Below, one piece after another: positions 56,888 through 64,000 of a DNA stretch of 64,000 nt. The notes below the pieces were generated by a model. The model ran no database searches. It worked only from the letters and a program-made list of their open reading frames with translations, and was not told where the DNA came from. The stretch comes from Chelativorans sp. Marseille-P2723 (lineage in GTDB: Bacteria; Pseudomonadota; Alphaproteobacteria; Rhizobiales; Rhizobiaceae): assembly GCF_902809845.1 (NCBI RefSeq), contig NZ_CADDWI010000013.1, positions 806,001 through 870,000 of the forward strand, read 5' to 3'. Each line of letters begins with the position of its first letter. Position 1 is the first letter of the stretch. The position numbers and the translations under genes were made by a program.

Positions 56888-58345
56888 ATGCCCGATGCAG
56901 CGTCAAACCCGATAAGATGGCGCATTCTGGCGGTGTTGCTCATGGTCATCTTCATGTCGCTTCTGGGCGTGAGCATCGTCAATGTCGCACTTCCGGCCAT
57001 TCAACACGATCTAGGGGCTTCTCAATCCGCACTGCAATGGGTGTTGTCCGGATACGCGCTGACATTCGGCATTGTCCTGGTTGCCGCCGGCCGAGCCGGG
57101 GACATCATGGGGCGTGGCGGAATCTTTCTTCTCGGCGTCGGCATCTTTACGGTTTCATCGGTGGCCGCAGGACTGGCGCCAGACGCCAAGTGGCTCAACC
57201 TGGCGCGATTCGTGCAGGGAATCGGCTCAGGGCTCCTGAACCCTCAGGGGCTCGGAATGATCCAGCACTATTTCCGGGGGGCGGAGCGCGGTAGGGCTTT
57301 TGGCTATTTCGGAAGCACTGTGGGTGTATCTGTCGCCATCGGCCCTGTTCTGGGTGGCCTCCTCATCGAGCTGGGCGGTCCCGAACTCGGTTGGCGGCTG
57401 ACCTTTCTGGTCAACGTCCCCATCGGCCTGGCGACTATTCTTCTCGGGCTGCTATGGTTTCCCAGACCCCTGATCCATTTGCCAAGAAGCGGGTCGGGTG
57501 GATCTGCCAGCCTGAAGGAGGAACTGCTCTCGCTCGACCCGGTGGGTTCGGCCCTCCTGGGAGTTGCGGTTCTTGCAATCCTCTTCCCCTTTGTGGAAGC
57601 CAGGACATCAATCCTCCCCTGGCTCCTGCTCCCGTTCGGCTTCTTCCTGGTCTTCCTTTGGGTGAAATGGGAGCGCTATTACGCTCGCATCGGGCGTCCA
57701 CCCATGGTCGACCTGGGTATCTTCTCAATCCGCAGCTTTACCAATGGCACCGTCATTATGGCTTTGTATTTCCTGGGAATGACGAGCGTCTGGGTGCTGG
57801 TTGCGCTCTATGTGCAGGAAGGAAACGGCATGACGGCACTTCAAGCCGGAATGTTCGGAATCCCGGCCGCGCTTCTTTCCGCGTCTGCCGCCCATTGGGC
57901 GGGCAAGCGGGTTGTCCGGTATGGCCGTAAGATCGTGATAAGCGGGCTGCTCCTGGGGCTGTTCGGCCTGGGATTGAGTATCGCGGTGGTCCTCCTGCAC
58001 GAGCATGGCTACCTCAATCTGTGGTGGTTGTTGGTTTCGCTGTCATTCATCGGGCTGGCTCAAGGCTCCGTCATCAGCCCCAACCAGGCGCTTACACTGG
58101 CGGATGTGCCGCTCGATTACGCTGGAAGCTCGGCCGCTATCATGCAAACGGGCCAGCGCATGGGGACCTCGGTGGGCATTGCGGTGATTACCGGGGCGGT
58201 TTTCGCCTTCCTTTCGATTGCATCATGGTCCATGGCTTTCGTCGCTGGCTTCGGCCTGATCGGCGTGATCCTGCTTTTTGCGCTCGGTGTCGCGATCAAG
58301 GACCTGCGCGACCGCGAGATGGCGCCTGCGAGCCCGGCAGGCTGA
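56888..58345 (+). CDS. MFS drug/solute exporter (DHA2/EmrB-like)
   Basis: The 485-residue membrane protein has about 14 hydrophobic segments. Family motifs are SLLGVSIVNVALPAIQHDLG (D1), GRAGDIMGRGGIFLLG (motif A) and GYFGSTVGVSVAIGPVLGGL (motif C). They fit a proton-driven exporter. AGGACAG precedes the ATG. It stands alone, 219 bases after the toxin gene. The substrate is unknown. Confidence 0.92.
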   Translation: MPDAASNPIRWRILAVLLMVIFMSLLGVSIVNVALPAIQHDLGASQSALQWVLSGYALTFGIVLVAAGRAGDIMGRGGIFLLGVGIFTVSSVAAGLAPDAKWLNLARFVQGIGSGLLNPQGLGMIQHYFRGAERGRAFGYFGSTVGVSVAIGPVLGGLLIELGGPELGWRLTFLVNVPIGLATILLGLLWFPRPLIHLPRSGSGGSASLKEELLSLDPVGSALLGVAVLAILFPFVEARTSILPWLLLPFGFFLVFLWVKWERYYARIGRPPMVDLGIFSIRSFTNGTVIMALYFLGMTSVWVLVALYVQEGNGMTALQAGMFGIPAALLSASAAHWAGKRVVRYGRKIVISGLLLGLFGLGLSIAVVLLHEHGYLNLWWLLVSLSFIGLAQGSVISPNQALTLADVPLDYAGSSAAIMQTGQRMGTSVGIAVITGAVFAFLSIASWSMAFVAGFGLIGVILLFALGVAIKDLRDREMAPASPAG

Positions 58346-58434
58346 TTACTCTTCGCCTGGAGAAGGGTAAGAACGTGCTTGAGCCACGCAGGGTCTCGCG
58401 CAACATCATTGCATAACAACCGGAGCGCATCGCC

Positions 58435-59061
58435 ATGAGCGACCTGATACTTCACATCCTCTATGTCGTGGCGATCACGGCCGAGGCCATGACGGCGGCG
58501 CTGATGGCGGGCCGCCGCAACATGGACTGGGTCGGAGTGTGCCTGCTCGGGGCTGTGACGGCGCTTGGCGGGGGATCGGTGCGAGACGTGCTGCTTGGCC
58601 ATCAACCGCTCGTCTGGGTGGCGCATCCGGTTTACCTCCTGCTCACAGCGGCAGCCGCGCTTGCAACGGTTGCAATAGCGCGGTTTATGCACAGGCTGCG
58701 CCCGCTGTTCCTGATCCTTGATGCCGTCGGATTGGTGGTGTTCACGATTATTGGCTGCAACGTGGCGCTGGAGATGGAATTGCCGGTTGTAATCGTCATT
58801 GTGGCCGGAATGATCACCGGCTGTCTTGGCGGCGTACTGCGTGACATATTGTGTAACGAGATCCCGCTCCTGTTCCGAAGCGAGCTTTACGCGAGCGTTT
58901 CGATAGCAACCGGCGGGCTTTACGTTGCGGCCATCTCTTTTGAACTGCCGCATGATGCCGCCTTGTTCGTGGTCATGGCCTTCGGTCTGGCGATGCGCCT
59001 TCTTGCGCTGCATTTCAACTGGCACATGCCTAAATTCGTCTACACCGAGAAATTGCATTGA
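58435..59061 (+). CDS. TRIC-family cation channel (UPF0126)
   Basis: The 208-residue protein has about seven helices in two repeats of the UPF0126 domain. The glycine-rich motifs are ALGGGSVRDVLLGHQPLVWV and CLGGVLRDILCNEIPLLFR, which match bacterial relatives of TRIC potassium channels. It would form a trimeric inner-membrane channel. No partner gene is visible. Confidence 0.92.
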   Translation: MSDLILHILYVVAITAEAMTAALMAGRRNMDWVGVCLLGAVTALGGGSVRDVLLGHQPLVWVAHPVYLLLTAAAALATVAIARFMHRLRPLFLILDAVGLVVFTIIGCNVALEMELPVVIVIVAGMITGCLGGVLRDILCNEIPLLFRSELYASVSIATGGLYVAAISFELPHDAALFVVMAFGLAMRLLALHFNWHMPKFVYTEKLH

Positions 59062-59103
59062 AGCTCGCCGGTTCGAGGCCAGAATGGGGAGGGAGCCAGC
59101 AGT

Positions 59104-60546
59104 TTACAAAAGCGGTGAGACGAGCCGAGTAACCGAATCCCGCAGCCTCAGCGGCAGTCTTCGCGAAGCGTATTCGTCGGGGTCGAACCGGGTGCAATAG
59201 GCGAGGTCGCGCTCGAAATCCTCCTCCAGCTGACGGGCCAGTTGCCTGCTGTAAAGAACGGCGTTGAGCTCGTAGTTGATGCTGAAACTGCGGATGTCGA
59301 TATTCGCCGAGCCGATGGAGCAGATCTCGGAATCAATGCTGATCGTCTTGGCGTGAAGATACCCCTTATGATACATGAAGACCTTCACGCCGGCCTTCAT
59401 GACATCGATGATATAGGTGTTGCCCGCCCATTCCGGGAGGGGATTTCCGGATGCTTTGGCCGTCAGCATAAGCTTGACGTCAACACCCGAAAGGGCCGCG
59501 GCTTTCAGCGCTTCAGCTATGCTCCCATCCGGGATGAAATAGGGCGATTGCAGATAGACATGGCTCTGGGCGCTCGCGATCATAGCGAAGTAGAGCTGGC
59601 GTATGCCGGCCCATTCTGAATCGGGCCCCGAGGTGAGGATCTGCACAGGGGATGTCTTGGCCTGGACGGCTCGCGCCATTGGAAAATACTCCTCGGCGAA
59701 GAGGTCTTCCTGCACGGCATTGTACCAGTCGACGGCAAATACGGTCTGGAGGACTGCCACTCCTTCCCCTTCCAGCCGAATCTGAGTGTCGCGCCAGTAG
59801 TCGAATCCTTTCCCTCCGTCGAGATGTTCCTTGCCGATATTCATGCCGCCCGTATAGCCGGCTCGGCCGTCGATGACAGCGATCTTGCGATGATTCCGAT
59901 AGCTGATTGTATGCACCCGCCACAGAGGCGAGGTCGGCACCATGCGTATGCCAGCCGCTTCCAATGCCCTGACATAAGAAGGTGTCACATGGGCCTGCGA
60001 GCCAAGCGGATCATAGAGCAGGCGCACCTTTACCCCGGCTTTCGCCTTGACGCTCAGCAACTGCTTGAGCCGATCGGTGAATTCATCCCTTGCCCAGATG
60101 AAGGTTTGCAGATGAATGGAATGCTGCGCGGCTTCGATATCCTTGATCAGTGCGGAATAGAACGAGTCTGCATTCTGCAGAATCTCGACTTCCGAACGTG
60201 CGAGCGCTGAGCGAGAATTGCGCCTGACCAGCATCATCAGTTTCCTGCGGGCGTGGCTTCCACCCTCTAGATTGGAAATCTGCGCTTCCTGCATCGTAAG
60301 GATGCGCTCCAGGTATGGCCCGGCTTCGGCTTCGATGTCCTGCTTCAGGAGCCTGCTTTGCTTTGCAAATGCCTTGCGGTCCCTTCCGAACAGTACATAG
60401 GCAAGAAGCCCCATTCCGGGCAGTGCAAAAAGGGCGAGCATCCACGCAAGGGTTGCCTGCGGGCGGCGGTTTTCCAGAAGGATATACACGCCGGTGCCCA
60501 ATGCATAAACCGCAAAACCCCAGCCAACAATTACCAACCAGTCCAT
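59104..60546 (-). CDS. cls: Cardiolipin synthase (phospholipase D family)
   Basis: The 480-residue protein has two N-terminal membrane helices and two HKD motifs, NHRKIAVIDGRAGYTGGMN and LHAKTISIDSEICSIGSAN. HSIHLQTFIWARDEF precedes the first. It joins two phosphatidylglycerol molecules to make cardiolipin and glycerol at the inner membrane. GGAAGGGAG precedes the ATG. Length and layout fit bacterial ClsA. Confidence 0.94.
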   Translation of the reverse strand: MDWLVIVGWGFAVYALGTGVYILLENRRPQATLAWMLALFALPGMGLLAYVLFGRDRKAFAKQSRLLKQDIEAEAGPYLERILTMQEAQISNLEGGSHARRKLMMLVRRNSRSALARSEVEILQNADSFYSALIKDIEAAQHSIHLQTFIWARDEFTDRLKQLLSVKAKAGVKVRLLYDPLGSQAHVTPSYVRALEAAGIRMVPTSPLWRVHTISYRNHRKIAVIDGRAGYTGGMNIGKEHLDGGKGFDYWRDTQIRLEGEGVAVLQTVFAVDWYNAVQEDLFAEEYFPMARAVQAKTSPVQILTSGPDSEWAGIRQLYFAMIASAQSHVYLQSPYFIPDGSIAEALKAAALSGVDVKLMLTAKASGNPLPEWAGNTYIIDVMKAGVKVFMYHKGYLHAKTISIDSEICSIGSANIDIRSFSINYELNAVLYSRQLARQLEEDFERDLAYCTRFDPDEYASRRLPLRLRDSVTRLVSPLL

Positions 60547-61217
60547 GCTCTCCCTTCCGCCAGCAACCTCCTGCTGTGCTTCAGAAATCTAGGGCGGGAA
60601 GAACAAGGGCCCATGCATGATTTGACAGCGGCAGAACGGGTCCATGTAAGACTGAAATGAGACTGCAATGACCAAACGCTGCAGATGTGGAAACGCCTTT
60701 TGGCAAAATGCGCTTCTCTGCGGTATTCGACTGGCGACTGAGAGCATGTTTGCGGTGCGGGTGGAAGCGGACTGCCGCGGTGCGGTCCCGAAAGCCTTGT
60801 GCCTGCTTCACCAGGGGGCGGTAATCTCGGCTGCGGATGTGCCGGAGCGTCCAACGCGATTTTACGACGCCAGCCTAATCAAAAAGTCGATGCGCCTCAG
60901 ATGGTCTTGGCTTTTCGCAATGACCGAGCGGTAGACCGGCGGGAACGATCATGAACGATGGCACGGCCAATGCCGCATAATGCCCATTGGAAGACCTTGG
61001 GGAATGACCACGCCTTGGGATTCTGCGTAAAGGCGAGCGAACCGCGCCACAGGTTTGCCGAAATCTCCGGCAGCGTTCTGAGAACGTCAAGGATGAGGCA
61101 GCATATGGCTGCCAATTGCCTGCCTGATGCTGACTCAGATGCGACAGCCGTAAAGTAGTTATGAATGTCAGCCCCGCGACGCCTGTTATAGACGCCGCGA
61201 GGCAGCAGAAATTTACA
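60547..61217. other. Intergenic region, no gene supported
   Basis: Some 670 bases hold only short frames on both strands with no recognisable domain. A frame at 60668-60934 has a few cysteines near its start but no family features. Promoter elements for cls should lie at the left end. Confidence 0.45.
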
Positions 61218-62726
61218 TCAGCCTTCGCCCATGCCCTCGGCGGGCTTGGTCGCGCTTCCTGAGAGCACTTTCTGCTCGATACGCTGGCCGACTTCGGGGT
61301 CGATGTTCTTCCAGTACTGGAAGGCGCGGCTCAATACCGGCTCACGCACTCCGCCAAGCAGGCTGCCAGCAACTGTCTCCACCAGGGCATCGCGCTGCGC
61401 GTCGTTGAACACCTCGCGCACGAGAGTTCCCGGCTGGCCAAAATCATCGTCCTCGGGGCGCAGCGTATAGGCGCTACGCACCATAGTGCCATCGGCTTCC
61501 CATCCATCGTGCACCGGACCGGTTTCATCGGCCCATGGGCGTCCACCACTGTTCGGCGCATACACCGGCGCGTTGCCGCTGTGATGATAGGCCATGTGGC
61601 CGTCGAACATATAGGTGTTTACCGGGACCTTGGGCTGGTTCACGGGCAGTTGATGGAAGTTGGTGCCGATACGGTTTCGCTGGGCATCGTTATAGGCAAA
61701 GGCGCGGCCAAGCAGCATCTTGTCCGGCGAAAGGCCAATGCCTGGCACCGTATTGCCAGGCGAGAACGCCGCCTGCTCAATCTGGGCGAAGAAATTCTCC
61801 GGATTTCGATCGAGCGTCATCGTGCCGACCTTGATCAACGGATAATCCTTGTGCGGCCAGACCTTGGTGAGGTCGAACGGATTGATGCGGTAGGTCTTGG
61901 CCTCTTCGTAAGGCATAATCTGAACGGAAAGCGTCCAACTTGGATATTCCTTACGCTCGATCGCCTCGAATAGGTCACGGCGGTGGAAGTCGGCATCCGC
62001 ACCAGCCATCGTCGCGGCTTCGTCATTGGTAAAGAATTCCATGCCTTGATCGGTGTGGAAATGATACTTCACCCAGAACTTCTCGCCCCGAGCATTGACC
62101 CACATATAGGTGTGCGAGCCGTAGCCGTTCATGTGACGCCATGTGCGCGGCAGGCCGCGTTCACCCATCAGATAGGTCACCTGGTGCGCAGTCTCAGGAT
62201 TGCTGGTCCAGAAGTCCCACTGCATGTGGTTGTCACGTAGGCCGGAATCGGGAAGCCGCTTCTGGCTGCGGATGAAGTGCGGGAACTTCATTGGGTCGCG
62301 CACGAAGAAGATCGGCGTGTTGTTTCCGACGAGGTCATAATTGCCTTCGCTGGTATAGAATTTCAGCGAAAAACCGCGCACGTCGCGCCACGTGTCGGGG
62401 CTGCCTACCTCGCCCGCAACGGTGGAGAAACGTGCCAGCATTTCCGTCTTGACACCCTTCTGGAACAGTGCCGCTTTCGTGTAGCCAGAAACATCCTCGG
62501 TCGTCTCGAAGACGCCAAACGCGCCGGCGCCCTTCGCATGCGGCTGGCGCTCGGGAACCTTCTCACGGTTGAAATGGGCCATCTGTTCAAGAAAATGAAC
62601 GTCATGAAGAAGGATCGGGCCGTCAGCACCGATGGTCAGGGAGTTGCGATCGCTGGGTGCAGGAGCACCGCTTCCGGTGGTTGATCGGGCTGCTCGATCG
62701 TCACGAGCATTATTCTGGTCGGACAT
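61218..62726 (-). CDS. katA: Monofunctional haem catalase (clade 3 type)
   Basis: The 502-residue small-subunit catalase has the distal His in [18 protein letters not shown], the asparagine region [20 protein letters not shown] and the proximal Tyr in [36 protein letters not shown] is also typical. It splits H2O2 to water and O2 in the cytoplasm. AGGAGG stands close before the ATG. It is followed on the same side by a D-amino-acid-dehydrogenase-like gene further upstream, with no overlap. Confidence 0.96.
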   Translation of the reverse strand: MSDQNNARDDRAARSTTGSGAPAPSDRNSLTIGADGPILLHDVHFLEQMAHFNREKVPERQPHAKGAGAFGVFETTEDVSGYTKAALFQKGVKTEMLARFSTVAGEVGSPDTWRDVRGFSLKFYTSEGNYDLVGNNTPIFFVRDPMKFPHFIRSQKRLPDSGLRDNHMQWDFWTSNPETAHQVTYLMGERGLPRTWRHMNGYGSHTYMWVNARGEKFWVKYHFHTDQGMEFFTNDEAATMAGADADFHRRDLFEAIERKEYPSWTLSVQIMPYEEAKTYRINPFDLTKVWPHKDYPLIKVGTMTLDRNPENFFAQIEQAAFSPGNTVPGIGLSPDKMLLGRAFAYNDAQRNRIGTNFHQLPVNQPKVPVNTYMFDGHMAYHHSGNAPVYAPNSGGRPWADETGPVHDGWEADGTMVRSAYTLRPEDDDFGQPGTLVREVFNDAQRDALVETVAGSLLGGVREPVLSRAFQYWKNIDPEVGQRIEQKVLSGSATKPAEGMGEG

Positions 62727-63078
62727 AATACCTCCTGTAAGTGGACGCCCACATGCGTTCAGTGGATTTGATGTGGTGAAACTAGCTTGTTATTCCAGAG
62801 AACGGTGCGTCAACCATGTGGAAACCGCATCGAGACGGGCCTCCCACACAGCCCGCAGAACTCCGGCCGCTTCGGTATCTTATTTCGCCCGGCACCCGGT
62901 GTCCTCCTGGCAAGCGCGACGCGATGTCGCGGAGCAGCCAGCGAACTCTTGGGCAGGTCATAGCGGCAAACTGTCATTCCGTTGACGTAAGCATGATGCC
63001 GCTCAAAAAAAAGTGGTGCGACGCTTTAGCCTGCGATTATGCAGGGAAATTTTCTGTTGCAGGGAGAGGGGGCGATGC
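62727..63078. other. Intergenic region upstream of the catalase
   Basis: About 350 bases between two leftward genes. No gene is supported. It should contain the catalase promoter. An A-run (63006-63012) is present, but there is no convincing stem at its side. Confidence 0.45.
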
Positions 63079-64000
63079 TCATGGCTCGATTTCAGGCCTC
63101 CGGCCGGCAACAATGTCGGCAAGCACGCGACTTGTGCCACAAGCCTGTGTCCAGCCGTTCGAGCCGTGGCCAACATTAATGTAGAGATTTTTGCAGGCAG
63201 CAGGGCCGATTCTTGCAGGTCCGTCCGGCGTCATCGGTCGGAATCCGCACCAGTAGCTCGCCTGTCCGTAGTGCCCGCCGCCGGGGAAAAGAGCTTCCAC
63301 CCGATTCCGCAGTGAGACTTTGGCCGGGTTCGGGATGGTCGGATCGAAGCCGGCAAGTTCCGCAACGCCTGCAGCGCGAATTCGAGATCCAAGGCGTGTA
63401 ATCATCACCTTGGAATGCTCGTCCATGACTGAGGAGCGAGGAGCGCTGGCCTCTTCCTTGATCTCACAGGTGAGCGAATAGCCCTTGACCGGATAAATGG
63501 GCAAGTGGATGCCAAGCGGCGAGAGCAGCCTCGGCGCGTAAGGACCGGCTGCCACGATGAAAGCATCTGCCTCGATCGGGCCGGCGGATGACAATGCGCT
63601 TACAATATGGTCGCCGCTACGCTCCAGACACATCACCTCGGTTCCGAAAAGAAAATGGCATCCAAGGTTGCGCAGCAGAACCGCTAGTTGCTCGCAAAAG
63701 AGTCGACAGTCGCCGGTTTCGTCGCCCGGCAGATGGAGCCCACCGGCAAGGTTCTGCGTGGTATGTGCCAGGGCTGGCTCGATGGCAATGAGTTCCTCGG
63801 GCAAGACCAGCCGATGCGGAATATCCATTTCCGCAAGGACGCGAGCGGCCCGCTTCCCGAGTGTCAGTTGCTCTTCGGTTGCGAATATCTGCAGCACCCC
63901 GCGCGAGGCGTGGTCATAGGCGATGCCGGTCTGCTCGCGCAGCGCCACGAGACAAGCCTTGCTGTAATGGGCCATGCGCTGCATGCGGGCCTTGTTGACC
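63079..64000 (-). CDS. D-amino acid dehydrogenase-like FAD oxidoreductase, 3' part (cut by window edge)
   Basis: About 306 C-terminal residues of a DadA-type FAD oxidoreductase are present; the N-terminal FAD fold lies beyond base 64000. Landmarks are AFIVAAGPYAPRLLSPLGIH, PVKGYSLTCEI, YWCGFRPMTPDGPARIG and LYINVGHGSNGWTQACGTSR. It would oxidise a D-amino acid to the 2-oxo acid and pass electrons to the membrane chain. The reading frame enters from the right edge without an internal start. Confidence 0.9.
   Translation of the reverse strand, partial: VNKARMQRMAHYSKACLVALREQTGIAYDHASRGVLQIFATEEQLTLGKRAARVLAEMDIPHRLVLPEELIAIEPALAHTTQNLAGGLHLPGDETGDCRLFCEQLAVLLRNLGCHFLFGTEVMCLERSGDHIVSALSSAGPIEADAFIVAAGPYAPRLLSPLGIHLPIYPVKGYSLTCEIKEEASAPRSSVMDEHSKVMITRLGSRIRAAGVAELAGFDPTIPNPAKVSLRNRVEALFPGGGHYGQASYWCGFRPMTPDGPARIGPAACKNLYINVGHGSNGWTQACGTSRVLADIVAGRRPEIEP

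Noticed and set aside
60668-60934. 88-codon frame with cysteines near its start
   Set aside because: A zinc-ribbon-like beginning (CRCGNAFWQN) is not followed by the second cysteine pair and the rest shows no family.

Overview
The window looks like chromosomal DNA of an alphaproteobacterium, perhaps Hyphomicrobiales. The grounds are an A-type ctaD, long operons with 4-bp ATGA overlaps, TRAP and Dpp transporters, IclR regulators, a RES/Xre pair and a BKACE gene. The species cannot be named from the sequence alone. The first ~17 kb is visibly richer in A+T than the rest and carries decayed insertion sequences, so it looks like acquired DNA.

Layout. (1) 1-11343: a catabolic cluster with an acyl-CoA dehydrogenase (cut by the window edge), an aminotransferase, a hydantoinase/5-oxoprolinase pair (HyuA/HyuB), an IclR regulator, a three-gene TRAP transporter and a D-glutamate-cyclase-family (DUF1445) protein. 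A D-glutamate/5-oxoproline or related cyclic-amide route is a reasonable reading. (2) 11344-17491: an island bounded by a 68-bp near-identical direct repeat (12152 and 17318). It holds two surface-polysaccharide genes and remnants of an IS3-family and an IS630-family transposase and of a Na/phosphate symporter. (3) 17492-24077: ctaD without the other oxidase subunits, a globin-coupled diguanylate cyclase, a membrane alpha/beta hydrolase and an AraC regulator. (4) 24388-30607: a compact exopolysaccharide operon: UDP-xylose-synthase-like enzyme, GalE, cellulose-synthase-like GT2, UDP-glucose dehydrogenase and a secreted GH26-like hydrolase.

(5) 30869-55351 is the most interesting part, a 24.5-kb catabolic locus. 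A leftward operon has a MaoC hydratase, a cytoplasmic BisC-type molybdoenzyme, an SDR, a BKACE and a peptide-type binding protein. A rightward unit has a thiolase and a FadJ-like fusion. Between the units lie an IclR regulator and a rhodanese. An 11-gene rightward operon has two acyl-CoA dehydrogenases, a crotonase, a Cys/Met-metabolism PLP enzyme, a hydantoinase/dihydropyrimidinase, an N-carbamoyl hydrolase, an acyl-CoA ligase, a second MaoC and DppBCDF. Together these genes could activate a carboxylate, shorten its chain by beta-oxidation, reduce an S-oxide, open a cyclic ureide and cleave a C-S bond. Biotin (or a biotin-like thioether ureide) is the substrate that best fits all of these steps. 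This is inference.

(6) 55572-64000: a RES/Xre toxin-antitoxin pair with a clear operator, an MFS exporter, a TRIC-type channel, a cardiolipin synthase, a catalase and the 3' part of a D-amino-acid-dehydrogenase-like gene. No tRNA, rRNA, CRISPR array or prophage was seen.
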